From a virus: a stretch of 64,000 nucleotides of DNA. Shown here in pieces: positions 48,850 to 59,051 of this stretch (within the stretch, counting starts at the first letter, position 1; each line of letters opens with the position of its first letter). A program made the translations under genes and the position numbers. The notes beneath the pieces are model-generated. The model ran no database searches. It saw nothing but the letters and a program-made list of their open reading frames with translations, and had not been told where the DNA came from. The stretch spans positions 99,027 to 163,026 of IMG/VR virus record IMGVR_UViG_3300046171_000225, one strand, 5' to 3'.

Positions 48850-49693
48850 CAAGGCACTAGTCACAGGTGGATGTGGTTTTATTGGTAGTAACTTAGTAGA
48901 TCATCTAAAGAGTTTAGACTATGATGTGATTGTTATTGATAACTTAACTTCTGGTAAGAGAGAGTATTGTCGTAACGATGTAGAATATTGGCATGCAGAT
49001 TTCCAAGATGTTCTCACTAACGGTGCTCTAGATAACACAGGGATTGAAGTAATTTTTCATCTTGCTGCAGAGGCTAGGATCCAGCCAAGTTTCGAAGATC
49101 CAGTTTATACTTGCAAAAACAATTCATTTGGAACAACTATAGTTTGTGAGTTTGCAAGAAAAAATAATTGTAGAGTTATTTATGCCGGGTCTAGTTCTTT
49201 CTACGGTGGCGTATATCTTAATCCATACTCATTCGCAAAGTGGCAAGGAGAAGAAGTGTGTAAAATGTATTCCAAGGTTTATGGAATCAGTACATCAATT
49301 ATGAGATTTTTTAATGTTTATGGTCCACGAAATCCCCTGATAGGACAGTACACCCCAGTTGTTGCTATTTTTGAACAACAAAAAAAATCTGGTCTGCCCT
49401 TAACTGTGGTCGGCGATGGTGAACAAAGAAGAGACTTTACACATGTGGCAGATATATGTAACGGTTTAGAATTGGCTGGCAGAGATACTTGGGACTCTGA
49501 AGTTTTTAACCTTGGGACAGGGACAAATTATTCTATTAATGAGTTGGCGGATATGTACGATCACGAAAAAACACACATACCAGCAAGACCTGGCGAGGCT
49601 AGAATCTCTTTAGCTGACAACACCAAAACAAAAGAACTATTAGGATGGTCCCCAAAGCAGAATTTGGAAGAGTACGTTAGGAGTGTAATATGA
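48839..49693 (+). CDS. NAD-dependent sugar epimerase (UDP-glucose 4-epimerase type)
   Basis: The 284-aa protein shows [35 protein letters not shown] and YSFAK (YxxxK). It resembles UDP-glucose/GlcNAc 4-epimerases. A frame overlap of 11 bases with gmd and a 4-base overlap with the next gene suggest one operon. Confidence 0.8.
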   Translation: MTNSKALVTGGCGFIGSNLVDHLKSLDYDVIVIDNLTSGKREYCRNDVEYWHADFQDVLTNGALDNTGIEVIFHLAAEARIQPSFEDPVYTCKNNSFGTTIVCEFARKNNCRVIYAGSSSFYGGVYLNPYSFAKWQGEEVCKMYSKVYGISTSIMRFFNVYGPRNPLIGQYTPVVAIFEQQKKSGLPLTVVGDGEQRRDFTHVADICNGLELAGRDTWDSEVFNLGTGTNYSINELADMYDHEKTHIPARPGEARISLADNTKTKELLGWSPKQNLEEYVRSVI

Positions 49694-50025
49694 AAGTAGG
49701 AATCATTGGGAATGGATTTGTCGGTTCCGCCCTTATACAAGCCTTCAGACTAAAATCAGAGATTTTAGTTTATGATATACAAGATAGCAAAAGCAACTCT
49801 ACTCTAGAGAAAGTTTCAAAAGAGTGTGATTTTGTGTTTGTTTGTTTACCGACTCCAATGAATGTTCATAACAACGGGATTATTGATACTAAAATTATTG
49901 AAGATGTGTTCGAAAAGATCAGTTCCATCAACAGCGAAGCGATTTATGTGATAAAGTCAACAGTGATTCCAGGGGACAACAAAAAAATTAGAGATGAAAT
50001 ATCCAAATTTAAAGATTGTTTTTAA
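49690..50025 (+). pseudogene. N-terminal half of a UDP-glucose/GDP-mannose 6-dehydrogenase
   Basis: The 111 residues start [18 protein letters not shown], the Rossmann loop, then FVFVCLPTPMN and VIKSTVIPG. The frame stops soon after A7 (49981-49987). Removing one A restores reading into the second half. NAD-binding half only. Confidence 0.7.
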
Positions 50026-50536
50026 TCCTGAGTTTCTAACCGAGCGATCTGCACATCTAGACTTTATCAATGCTCCCAGGATAGTTGTTGGCGGTGAAGA
50101 ATCATTAGCAAAAAAACTAGAAGATTTTTACAGAATTAGATTTCCTTATAAAAATATTATTATAACCGATTCTATATCCGCAGAATTTTCAAAATACATG
50201 TGTAATTGTTTTTTTGCAACAAAAATTTCATTTATGAATGAAATGAAGCAAGCTTGCTTAGCGGTAGACGCCGATTGGTACCGTATCAATCAAGTATTTT
50301 CTACTGATGGTCGAATTGGTAACTCTCACTTAGAGGTGCCTGGGCATGATGGTAGCCATGGTTTTGGTGGAAAATGCTTCCCAAAAGATATAAACGCTTT
50401 TATAAATTACTTTTTACAAATTGGCATTAAGCCTACTATGCTACAAGCTGCATGGGAAAAAAACTTAGAAGTTAGAGAGGAACATGACTGGCACTCCATC
50501 GAAGGAGCTGTCACAAAGGAGAAAAATAATGAGTAA
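49994..50536 (+). pseudogene. C-terminal half of the same dehydrogenase
   Basis: The frame runs YPNLKIVFNPEFLTERSAH, FSKYMCNCFFATKISFMNE and GFGGKCFPKDI, which holds the catalytic Cys of UDP-sugar dehydrogenases. The protein ends soon after, so it lacks the usual C-terminal UDP-binding domain and would be about 280 aa once repaired. Activity is therefore doubtful or depends on another form. Confidence 0.7.
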
Positions 50537-50729
50537 CGATAACGATATGCACCTTAGCAACCAAGCAGTTGGAGCGCTTATGATGGCATTACAGAGGTCT
50601 CTCCTAGAGCAATCTGATATTGTCCCAACGCTCAAAGGTTTTAAGTTCAGGCTAAGCGAAAGTGGATTAATGGTGATGAATCCTCCAACAGTTAAACTAA
50701 AAGAGGATTTTGAGGATGCCGAAGTATAA
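50529..50729 (+). CDS. conserved small T4-like phage protein
   Basis: ATG 50529 follows AAAGGAG and overlaps the dehydrogenase stop. The 66-aa product has HLSNQAVGALMMALQRSLLEQ and a SGLMVMNPPTVKL end, recalling a small protein near gp55 in marine T4-like phages. Role unknown. Confidence 0.6.
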   Translation: MSNDNDMHLSNQAVGALMMALQRSLLEQSDIVPTLKGFKFRLSESGLMVMNPPTVKLKEDFEDAEV

Positions 50730-50958
50730 TTATAAGTGTTTTGCATGCAACAAAGAGTTTGAAGTTCGTCACTCGATGACAGAAAGCATTGAAAGCTGTA
50801 CTTTCTGTCAAGAAAAGAATGTTAAGAAGATACCGTCCTTAAACTTTTCAGTAGGAAAAGCTTCCAGTGCCGGAAAATTAGTGAAGGAATACATTGAAGA
50901 TACAAAGAGACAAGTCTCTGATGAGAAAGATAAGTTAAAAAGGGAATACCATGATTGA
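50716..50958 (+). CDS. FmdB-type zinc-ribbon protein
   Basis: ATG 50716 follows GAGG. The 80-aa product starts MPKYNYKCFACNKEFEVRHSM with a second CTFC pair, the FmdB zinc ribbon. A basic, charged helix follows. Probably a small regulatory or nucleic-acid-binding protein. Confidence 0.78.
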   Translation: MPKYNYKCFACNKEFEVRHSMTESIESCTFCQEKNVKKIPSLNFSVGKASSAGKLVKEYIEDTKRQVSDEKDKLKREYHD

Positions 50959-51940
50959 AATATCACTTTTGTTATCTGTTGTCTTAAATATTTTTCTTTT
51001 ATGGTATGCTCGAAATACTCTAATAAATCTCTTATACCTTTCCGATGGCTTAGCGGCTCTTTACGAAGATGTCCTAAGCTTTTCGGTTCATTTAAAGAAA
51101 GTTTATGAACTTGAAAGGTTCTATGGTGATCCAACTTTAACACACCTCTTGGAGCATGCAAATGCACTAAGAGAGGAACTTGAAAATTATGAAGATATTT
51201 TTCTCCTCTCTGAACCACCAGAAGAAGAGAGGAGGGCGAACTTGATGACAGCGAGGAGACGTAAAAGAAGTAAAAGAGTATACTTCGGAGAAGATCACGA
51301 AAAAGCTATATTAAGATATAATGAGTCCACGGATCCAAGAGAAAAAGAGTTGCTCTATAGGACACTAATACAGCCAGCATTCTCTGAAATGGTTGATAAG
51401 ATCGTATACACCTATAAGTTCACTAATCTTCCAAACATAGAAGATCTCAAAGAAGACTGTAAAGTTCACCTTACAACGATCATACACAAGTACAGTCCCG
51501 AGAAGAAATCTAAAGCCTTCTCTTACTTTAGTGTCATCACCAAGAACTGGTTTATTCACAAGGTTAAAAAGAATAGTTCCAAGTCTAGGCGAGAAGTCGA
51601 TTTAGATGAGTTGACCACTGAACACCAGCTTAAGTATGCATGTGATAGAATTAAGTACGACGAAGAAAGACAGAGAGAAGAGTTCTGGGGCCTCCTATGG
51701 CAGGAAATAGAGGTCTGGGAAACCATGAAACTCAAAGCAAATGAAGAGAAAGTACTTAAAGCTATTAAGATTTTGATCAAAGATCGAGATAATCCGAATC
51801 TAATTTTTAACAAAAAAGCTATTTATTTATATATTCGAGAGCTTACTGGTTTAAACACCAAGCAAGTTGTGAATAATCTTAACAAGTTAAGAGAAAAATA
51901 TAGACATTTTAAGTTTAAATGGGATGAGGGCAGATTTTGA
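50951..51940 (+). CDS. membrane protein joined in frame to a gp55-like late sigma factor
   Basis: The 329-residue frame has two parts. Residues 1-98 are a membrane-anchored helical protein (IEISLLLSVVLNIFLLWYAR..., YELERFYGDPTLTHLLEHA) that I recall as a separate gene in marine T4-like phages. From Met 99 (ATG 51245, site GGAGGG, TGATG overlap in another frame) it reads as gp55, the T4 late sigma factor: HKYSPEKKSKAFSYFSVITKN is the sigma region 2-like segment. A 231-aa gp55 from 51245 is the likely main product. A lost base may have fused two genes, or the fusion is real. This factor may recognise the ACTANTTA elements. Confidence 0.7.
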   Translation: MIEISLLLSVVLNIFLLWYARNTLINLLYLSDGLAALYEDVLSFSVHLKKVYELERFYGDPTLTHLLEHANALREELENYEDIFLLSEPPEEERRANLMTARRRKRSKRVYFGEDHEKAILRYNESTDPREKELLYRTLIQPAFSEMVDKIVYTYKFTNLPNIEDLKEDCKVHLTTIIHKYSPEKKSKAFSYFSVITKNWFIHKVKKNSSKSRREVDLDELTTEHQLKYACDRIKYDEERQREEFWGLLWQEIEVWETMKLKANEEKVLKAIKILIKDRDNPNLIFNKKAIYLYIRELTGLNTKQVVNNLNKLREKYRHFKFKWDEGRF

Positions 51941-52221
51941 AAAAGTTAGACCATTACTTGCAAGAAGCAGTCGATAACATTGAGAACGACCGCAAGATTA
52001 CAAGAGAACTTCTCGATGACGTTGTTAGGTATCTTAGTAAAGATGAAGCGCGTCATCGAGAAGTTGGCTTGACTGCTTCTAAGTATGTGGAAACTCTACA
52101 ACGCTCAAATGAGCAGCTTGTAAAAATTGCTGCTCTAATACAAAAGAACCAAAGCAAGGACACAGGCCTCTCCGACGCAGATAAAGAAGACATCTTTAAT
52201 ATGATTCAGGAGAAAGACTGA
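51937..52221 (+). CDS. small acidic helical protein
   Basis: TTG start at 51937 overlapping the sigma stop, with GATGAGGG upstream. The 94-aa coiled-coil-like product (KKLDHYLQEAVDNIENDRKI) is of unknown role but lies between gp55 and baseplate genes. The next gene shares its last base. Confidence 0.6.
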   Translation: MKKLDHYLQEAVDNIENDRKITRELLDDVVRYLSKDEARHREVGLTASKYVETLQRSNEQLVKIAALIQKNQSKDTGLSDADKEDIFNMIQEKD

Positions 52222-52355
52222 TGGCCTATAAGACGATGAGAGAGGTGCTCGACAGCAATGTTGAGCTTAACCGAGGCTCTCTTGAGAGGTTTGGCCTAAG
52301 GTCTAGACGTAGAGAATCAGTTCAACTTCATGTTTCAGATTCAACAAGCAGTTGA
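52221..52355 (+). CDS. 44-aa hypothetical protein
   Basis: ATG 52221 shares the A of the preceding TGA. The basic product MAYKTMREVLDSNVELNRGS continues to residue 44 and overlaps the next gene by 26 bases. No family is recognised. Confidence 0.5.
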   Translation: MAYKTMREVLDSNVELNRGSLERFGLRSRRRESVQLHVSDSTSS

Positions 52356-52821
52356 TAAAGTCTTTGAAATGTCTCTAGATGACCAAGAGGGTCCTCCGTA
52401 TTATGCTGTTTGCCTTGCGTCGTTTGAGAATCCTACGGGCAAAATATCTAACAAAGTAGATCTTAAGAGACCGATCACTCAGGTTATTGCACGAGTTCCT
52501 AAGATCCATGGATCTATCCCAAAGCCCTACGCAGTAGGCTCAGGGGGGCTTGCATTCCAACAATACGTTCGTATGGCGATTGGCATGCACCCTACGTTCT
52601 ATGCGGAGATATCAAATAATACTCCACTCCCTAAGCCAGGAAATATTATTAAAGTAGATATATCTTCTGGTGATTCAAAATATGGCGAGTACCTTGGAAT
52701 AATCGATTCATCTTCGATTGTTGATACTTGTGGAGAATTATTTGCGTCTAAGTCGGTTGAAAACCCAGAGGCACTAAGAGCCGTATTGGGCGATGTTGGA
52801 GGAAGCAATGACTCAGAATGA
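52330..52821 (+). CDS. baseplate-type structural protein candidate
   Basis: The 163-aa product has a beta-rich pattern: ITQVIARVPKIHG, FYAEISNNTPLPKPGNIIKVDISSG and a helical end. The P-K-P-G-N-x-I-x-V strand suggests an OB-like fold, as found in baseplate hub proteins. It precedes a spike-like protein. Inference from position and composition. Confidence 0.5.
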   Translation: MFQIQQAVDKVFEMSLDDQEGPPYYAVCLASFENPTGKISNKVDLKRPITQVIARVPKIHGSIPKPYAVGSGGLAFQQYVRMAIGMHPTFYAEISNNTPLPKPGNIIKVDISSGDSKYGEYLGIIDSSSIVDTCGELFASKSVENPEALRAVLGDVGGSNDSE

Positions 52822-53890
52822 ATCTGCTAGGGACTTCTCTGGCTTTCCAGATGCTTTGAAAAAGCAAGTCGAAGGCACAGATGAAGAAATAAGAAAGAAA
52901 ATAGCTTCTGGAGAGGCTTGCATTCTTCCCGGCCAGCTAAATACACCTCTCTTTGAGCCTCTTCCGACTTTTGATAAAACAGAGTGCGAAGAAGTTTATC
53001 CTTCTCAGAAAGACCTGTGGGGCAGGCATAGAATTGTGTTTGGTAGAGATAGAAGTGAGAGAAGTCATGGCAGTGGGTACGGTGGAATTGGTGCTACGAC
53101 TGCTGGGTCAATAGATATTGTTGTTGGCAGTGGCGGAAGTAAGCCTCTTCAAAAAGATATTGTAGGCCCCAACTTTATAACTGATGCTGCAAGGGTCCTT
53201 GTCTCGCAGAGGACAGACATAGATAAGAACTTTGCCCTTCCTTTTGGGCAGAGCACAGGATTAAAAGCATCCGTAAACCGCTCCGCAGTTGGTATTAAAG
53301 CTGATTCCATTAGAATAGTCGGAAGGGAAGACGTTAGAATTTATACAAAGAAAAGAACTCCAACCAATCCCAAGATTGTAAACAGCGACACTGTTGTGGA
53401 ATATAATTCTAGAGGACAAAAGATAGAGAGTGATGGTCCTGATCGTGGAATTCATCTTATCGCTCACGAAAAAACAGGGACAATCAAAGTTCTAAATCCG
53501 GTTATTCCTGGCAGAGAAGGTGCCCCTTCCCTATATACGCTCAACAGACTCCAGCCAATGGTGAAAGGAGACAATCTCGTCATTCTGTTGAAAGAAATAA
53601 TGGCCCAGATGGGCGAGATCATCACATGGGTACAGAATTTTACTAATTCACAAATGAAATTCAATAACTATTTATCAACTCATACTCATGAGGTTGTAGG
53701 AGCCGCTCCTGGAGTTGCTATTCCAAGCATACCTGTTGCTATCTCTTATGTGCAAGAGCTGATTGATCAAGTCAATAACCATGTAGCTCTTGGTGATAAA
53801 AAGAAATTTGACTTTTCTAATGTTAATCAAGTTTTTCTTTCTCCTACTGGACAAATCAATATACTTTCTAGATATAACAAGACAAACTGA
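52808..53890 (+). CDS. baseplate spike/hub-like structural protein
   Basis: GGAGGAA (52798) sets ATG 52808, inside the end of the preceding gene. The 360-aa product has an acidic N-terminus, a central beta pattern (GIKADSIRIVGREDVRIYTK) like VgrG/gp5-type beta-helices and STHTHEVVGAAPG, a Thr-His-rich loop. A cell-puncturing spike component is plausible. Confidence 0.55.
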   Translation: MTQNESARDFSGFPDALKKQVEGTDEEIRKKIASGEACILPGQLNTPLFEPLPTFDKTECEEVYPSQKDLWGRHRIVFGRDRSERSHGSGYGGIGATTAGSIDIVVGSGGSKPLQKDIVGPNFITDAARVLVSQRTDIDKNFALPFGQSTGLKASVNRSAVGIKADSIRIVGREDVRIYTKKRTPTNPKIVNSDTVVEYNSRGQKIESDGPDRGIHLIAHEKTGTIKVLNPVIPGREGAPSLYTLNRLQPMVKGDNLVILLKEIMAQMGEIITWVQNFTNSQMKFNNYLSTHTHEVVGAAPGVAIPSIPVAISYVQELIDQVNNHVALGDKKKFDFSNVNQVFLSPTGQINILSRYNKTN

Positions 53891-53903
53891 GGACATTTAG
53901 AAA

Positions 53904-56900
53904 ATGCCATCATTTAACCCAAACGCAGGACAATCAACCATAGGAGACTCAGATTCTCCTGGAGAGGATGACTCTTCAGTTGGACTAGATTTTGATGATT
54001 CGAACGGAAATGACTGTCCACCCGGACAAACTAGGAACATACTTACTGGAGAGTGTGAAGTAGATGTACGTACTCCTGGCCTACCTAGTATCCCTAGTGT
54101 GCCTGGTGGTCCTGAAAATCCTGGTGAGCCGCCAGACGATGGCGGGGATATCACTTTAGAATACGGCATTATAGGGTGTACGGATCCTTCTGCTTTAAAC
54201 TACGAGCCAGAGGCTACACGCCCCTGTGGCCAATGGGCTTATGTTACCGACGAGTTAGGAAACTTTAGTGAGTCACCGAATGAAGGTGAAGAAGGACTAT
54301 TCCTAATTGAGTTTATAAACGGAACACCCAATGAGTGTTGCGTTCTACCAGGTCAAGAAGGAGATCCAGGAGCTTCTGATGACAGCGGAATAATAGTAGA
54401 TTCTGAAGGAGTAACGGCTTCTAAATGCCAGCCAGAGGAGCAGCCCGGTCAAGCTTTGAATGGTTTTATTCAAACATGTGTTCCTAATCTAGATGCTTTT
54501 GTTCCGAATTGGCTGACGATGGATGATGGACAGACATTTTTTAATAAAAGAACGTGCGAATATTCTATTGTAATGCACGCTGATCCTCCGGAGTGTAGTC
54601 AAGAATACCTTAACTCTTTCATACCTGAAGCGGTAGAAAGATTGCTCCGGTTTTACAACAAGGAAGAAATAGCAGAGTTCAGTTCTGGCTTTAGGCCATC
54701 TACAGAGGCATTGACACAAGGTGGTCTTTCTAGAGAAGGTTTAACTTTTGCGGGCTCTGCTGAGGTAAAGACTTTCTATATTTCTCCTAGGCCACTAGAA
54801 AAGACAAGAGTTCTTATAGTAGTTGGCGCTGAAGAATTTAACAGAATTCCTGAAAAAGAAGAAAACTATTCTTCAGCTCCCATTACTGGGCTTAGTGTTG
54901 TTCCAAGTTATGTTGTATTCTACGGTTCCGAGATCCTTGATATTTTTGATAAAGTATCGAAATCACTTAGATCTTACGAGCCAAAGTACGCTGACTGGGT
55001 CCTTAAAACTGGCAAGATTATTAGAGGTCTAAATTTCTCTGCTGATGCGAACCGGATTGAATCTTTCTATAAGGACCTATCCTTGTTCATTGGAGAGTCT
55101 GACCTATCCTATTACAAGCTGGAGACATTAGAAATTGGCTTTGATGAGGCGTACCAGATACAATATGTAAAAGTAAAAGAGCCCTACAGACCTGTGGTTA
55201 CTTTGGAAAAGGGATTTGATGTCTTTGTTGCGAAGGCTAAAAATACGACTGCCTTAGCTTATGTCTCTAGGCTTCCAGACATGTACAGAGATATTCTTTC
55301 TAGAAGTTCGGCATCTTGGTACGACTTGGTAAGTTCTTACAGATTTCCTCAAATAGAAGAGGTTTATGTTAATGACTTGACATCTCCACTTGTTGAAGGG
55401 AATGAAGGCATAAAAGCTCTCGCGGATGCTAGTTGTCCTCTGGATGGAGGCGGGTACACTCAGAGGAAGAACGCTGGTGAGTGGGCATTAACACAAGTTA
55501 ACTCAATTGCGGAAGCGTTGCTCTCTCAGCTTCGAGTAGAGCCTTGTGTTTTAGTTGATGGCAAAATTCTAGAGCAAAGAAACAGAGAAAATCTTGCCAC
55601 GCAGGTTATCGATCTAACACTAAAAGAATATCTTGCAAGCGACAGGATTATTAGCGATCTTCCTGAGCTTATTGCAAACGGCAGATGGGACAGCATTGAA
55701 GAACTTTATACTGGTTTAATGGATAATTTAGGATATTGTGGCTTGATTGGCCTAATTCAATCTGCAGTAGACTGCTTGTTGAGTGCTCTAGGGTACGAAG
55801 ATTCGATCAAAATTATTATTTCTGCAACAGTAAAGGCAATGGACAAAGAGGCATTTGCGGATTTCATCAGTAAGATGCCACTGCCTTTACAAGAAATAAT
55901 CGTGTCTGCAGTGAATGAAACAGCACCGCAACTGTTGCCATTCTTACAAAGTCTTATCACGGTTAGAGTTGTTGATGAGAACGACTTAGAAGTCCAATCA
56001 GTAGTAGATACGACAACAGCTTATAGCTACACAAGTGCGGGCAGACTGCCTCGCCCAGAGGCTTTGGCGCGACCTAACCAGACACGCACATTCAGTGGGA
56101 GGATGGCTCAGCCGAGGTATGCCATTCCGTCAACTCAAGATATAAAAACCCTAAACGAAGTTGTTGTAGACCTTATAACGAATGATCTGCTGGGCATCGA
56201 CCAGCTACTTTCGGTCATCGAAACTTTACCAGGAGCTCCAATAGTTATTTCTGCCCTAGAGAAGTTAGACAAGTTCTGCGCTGCTCCTCCTCGTTTTTAT
56301 CCACCTCTTAGTGATATATTACAGCTTCCTGGGTTTAACGTAGACATTTGTGAACTTCAGGATGGTATCACGCTGGCTACTAAGCCAAGACTTCAAATGC
56401 CAAAACTAACCATCGCGGGTATCACGGATGTAGTAATAGAGAACGCGCTTGTTGCTCTCAAAGAAATTGCAAGAAGAGTTCTGATTTTGGTTCTTAGAAA
56501 GATTCTGGAAATTATCTTTGAAGAGCTTTGCAAACAAAGAGTTGGCTCAGACCCAACAAATTTGAGATCTCTGATGCAAGCAGGGTGCTCTGGAGGCATA
56601 GACGAAGATGTTGTAGGGCAAGCCCTAGAAGACATCGCCAACACACTTGGTTGCTTCGCGGATAAAGATTCAATAGTAAGGTTTGTCGATAACATTTCGT
56701 CTGTAGTGACAGAGTGTGAACTAGTTGACCTTATAAACGGAGAAGCCTCAGATTCAATCTACAACTTGGTGACGCAAATCATAGCAGCGGATCCTGTGAC
56801 TGAGCCTATGCTAGAATGCTTGAATGATCGAGATTCTATTAAAGATTTCTTTAAGGCTATTGGGCTCTTTATCGACACGAATACTTTGTGCAACATAGGC

Positions 56901-59051
56901 CCACTTGACCTGCCGTTCAGCCAAGAAGTGTGCGATGATCTTGGACTACTAGATCTATTCCGAGACACAAGGGCGAGAGCTCTTAGAGAGAAGGGTGTAG
57001 ATGGTGAGTGTATCGAGCAACAACTTTGTCTCCTGAGAGATAAGACTATTGATGACTTGAGAGAACTCACAGATATGCTCAATAGTGGAGTTTTTGACAA
57101 CATCTTGCCTGACTTCGTACAGGACATAGACAACCCATCTAGCGAAGCTTTGTTGCCTGCCATTAGCCCTGCTGAAACGCTCTCTTTACAGCTTGCGTTT
57201 GATTCGATGTATGAATCTCTCACGCTTAGTTACACGCAGGACTTGATAGGAAGTCGTGGGTTCTTAAATATGTGTTTAGCAGACTCTAGAGGACGCGGGT
57301 ACAATCAGCATAAATCCCTCGAAAGGTCTATCCTTGGGCCGTCTGTTTTCAATGTGTACGGGTCTAGGGGAACGAGATCTTATCCGCCATGGAATGAATG
57401 GGGTATCGGAGCAAACTCCCCTGCTCCACACAATGATTGGATCCAGGAGCCTATACAATATTCTGGTGGTAGATTCTTGACTTTCCCGTATTTGTTTAAC
57501 CCACTGGCTTCGATAGCAGATGAGCAAGGCAACTACCAGTTCGAGCTTAGCGATCAGGGTGATGATCAGGATAATCCGGACGTAGTAGTTACCGGTAGAC
57601 CTCCTGCTGTTGGAGGCTTGCCAGATAAAGTCGGTGGATACCTCCAAGATCAGCTGAGAACTTTGTCTCCTACATTTAACAAGAATAGCACTTACTCAAC
57701 TATTCTACAGTGGGAGGACTACGATGAATCAACTGGTAACAGAGAATTCAATATAGAGGTATCCTATGATTATAATTACTCTCAATCAAATTCAACTTAC
57801 GAAAGGGATTTATGTAGAATAAAAGTAGATACGACCATTAATCCACCTGGGGTGTTAACTCCACTAAGAGAGTCAGATATTGCTTTCACTACGGAAGACC
57901 CGATACCAGAAGATATTCTAGAATATATTGGACTAATTGCTGGTGATAGACAGGGTTTGCAGACTCCAGCAGATGTCTGGGGTGCTTTTATGGAGGCTAA
58001 AGTCAGACAATCACTCATAGACACTAGCTTGCTGGGTAACGAAGTGTACGAAACTTTCGCTAACAACAGTTACAATGCGGTTAGTGAGGGCCTACTCGCT
58101 AGACTCGCAGAAGACATAGCAAAGGTGGATGTGTTTGACTACGGGTATGATTTTAACTCGGTTCCTCAGATTATTTATTTCCATGAAGATCCAGGGGGAG
58201 AATACGAAGGCAACATAGCTGCTGCAATCGGTAGATACGGTGGCTCTGAGGCTAACCCTCCGTTTTACATCAGACAACCTGAAGAGTTCGGTTTTCTAAA
58301 GGTCGCAAATGCCATTGCTCCTGAGATAAAGAATTGTGAAGATGGAGTAGCCGCTACTAGGTTCCCTAATTTCCATGAACTTCGAGATGTAGCCTCGGGC
58401 TTGATTGGAAAAATTAAAGATGATGAGAGACTATCTTACGCAAAGGGTAATATACTTTCTATTGTAGAAGCTCCTTTTGATCGAGCTTTGCCTGCGTCTG
58501 CGGTTGCTTTAAACGAATCTCTTATTTATGCAACATGCAGGACCTACATATCTGAAGTGCTTTTAAAGGGACTCCCAGTGTTCTATTTCTTGGTTCCGAA
58601 GTACCCTGACCACTACAGCAACATTTTGTCGGAGTTTGTTGCCCAGTCTTTGGAGCTAGGGCTACAAGAAACAGGTCGTGGGCTGAGATATCTTGAAAAC
58701 GCAAAAGATTATTATTATCTCTTCATGGAGCAAGTGGTACAGACTTTCATGACGAAAATAGATAGAAATCTAGTCGAGGATGTGTCGGAAGAAGAGTTTG
58801 AGGCATTAGAAAATATATCTAATTATATAAGTGCTAATTGGCAGGGACATTTCTTCAAAAAACTAGATCCTGTCGAGACCAGAGAAGAGAAACAAAAACG
58901 TTGGAGAGATGTCTTTGAGGGCAGAGACGAATTTGTCTTAGAAAATGCTAGAGTTATTCTCAAGAGGTACATTGGTGAAGAGATCTCTAGGATGACATCT
59001 TGTTCTCAACTGTCTTGCCAAAGATGGGCGAGTATCCAATCGCTTCTATAG
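53904..59051 (+). CDS. giant baseplate/virion structural protein
   Basis: This 1715-residue frame is the largest gene in the window. The N-terminus is acidic, then Pro/Gly-rich with Cys. At about residue 92 it has GCTDPSALNYEPEA, a Cys/Asp motif repeated in secreted proteins of Bacteroidota and known in some marine phages. A very long mixed helical and beta body follows. It lies between spike-like and gp25 genes, so it is likely a baseplate or tail protein. Near 58990 the -1 frame opens (DDILFSTVLPKMGEYPI) and continues in the next gene. A missing G in AGGATGAC may split one protein of about 2,050 residues. Confidence 0.65.
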   Translation: MPSFNPNAGQSTIGDSDSPGEDDSSVGLDFDDSNGNDCPPGQTRNILTGECEVDVRTPGLPSIPSVPGGPENPGEPPDDGGDITLEYGIIGCTDPSALNYEPEATRPCGQWAYVTDELGNFSESPNEGEEGLFLIEFINGTPNECCVLPGQEGDPGASDDSGIIVDSEGVTASKCQPEEQPGQALNGFIQTCVPNLDAFVPNWLTMDDGQTFFNKRTCEYSIVMHADPPECSQEYLNSFIPEAVERLLRFYNKEEIAEFSSGFRPSTEALTQGGLSREGLTFAGSAEVKTFYISPRPLEKTRVLIVVGAEEFNRIPEKEENYSSAPITGLSVVPSYVVFYGSEILDIFDKVSKSLRSYEPKYADWVLKTGKIIRGLNFSADANRIESFYKDLSLFIGESDLSYYKLETLEIGFDEAYQIQYVKVKEPYRPVVTLEKGFDVFVAKAKNTTALAYVSRLPDMYRDILSRSSASWYDLVSSYRFPQIEEVYVNDLTSPLVEGNEGIKALADASCPLDGGGYTQRKNAGEWALTQVNSIAEALLSQLRVEPCVLVDGKILEQRNRENLATQVIDLTLKEYLASDRIISDLPELIANGRWDSIEELYTGLMDNLGYCGLIGLIQSAVDCLLSALGYEDSIKIIISATVKAMDKEAFADFISKMPLPLQEIIVSAVNETAPQLLPFLQSLITVRVVDENDLEVQSVVDTTTAYSYTSAGRLPRPEALARPNQTRTFSGRMAQPRYAIPSTQDIKTLNEVVVDLITNDLLGIDQLLSVIETLPGAPIVISALEKLDKFCAAPPRFYPPLSDILQLPGFNVDICELQDGITLATKPRLQMPKLTIAGITDVVIENALVALKEIARRVLILVLRKILEIIFEELCKQRVGSDPTNLRSLMQAGCSGGIDEDVVGQALEDIANTLGCFADKDSIVRFVDNISSVVTECELVDLINGEASDSIYNLVTQIIAADPVTEPMLECLNDRDSIKDFFKAIGLFIDTNTLCNIGPLDLPFSQEVCDDLGLLDLFRDTRARALREKGVDGECIEQQLCLLRDKTIDDLRELTDMLNSGVFDNILPDFVQDIDNPSSEALLPAISPAETLSLQLAFDSMYESLTLSYTQDLIGSRGFLNMCLADSRGRGYNQHKSLERSILGPSVFNVYGSRGTRSYPPWNEWGIGANSPAPHNDWIQEPIQYSGGRFLTFPYLFNPLASIADEQGNYQFELSDQGDDQDNPDVVVTGRPPAVGGLPDKVGGYLQDQLRTLSPTFNKNSTYSTILQWEDYDESTGNREFNIEVSYDYNYSQSNSTYERDLCRIKVDTTINPPGVLTPLRESDIAFTTEDPIPEDILEYIGLIAGDRQGLQTPADVWGAFMEAKVRQSLIDTSLLGNEVYETFANNSYNAVSEGLLARLAEDIAKVDVFDYGYDFNSVPQIIYFHEDPGGEYEGNIAAAIGRYGGSEANPPFYIRQPEEFGFLKVANAIAPEIKNCEDGVAATRFPNFHELRDVASGLIGKIKDDERLSYAKGNILSIVEAPFDRALPASAVALNESLIYATCRTYISEVLLKGLPVFYFLVPKYPDHYSNILSEFVAQSLELGLQETGRGLRYLENAKDYYYLFMEQVVQTFMTKIDRNLVEDVSEEEFEALENISNYISANWQGHFFKKLDPVETREEKQKRWRDVFEGRDEFVLENARVILKRYIGEEISRMTSCSQLSCQRWASIQSLL

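Noticed and set aside
49981-49987. A7 as a programmed -1 slip site
   Set aside because: The needed shift is +1 (one A fewer), not -1, so the usual A-AAA-AAA slip does not fit.
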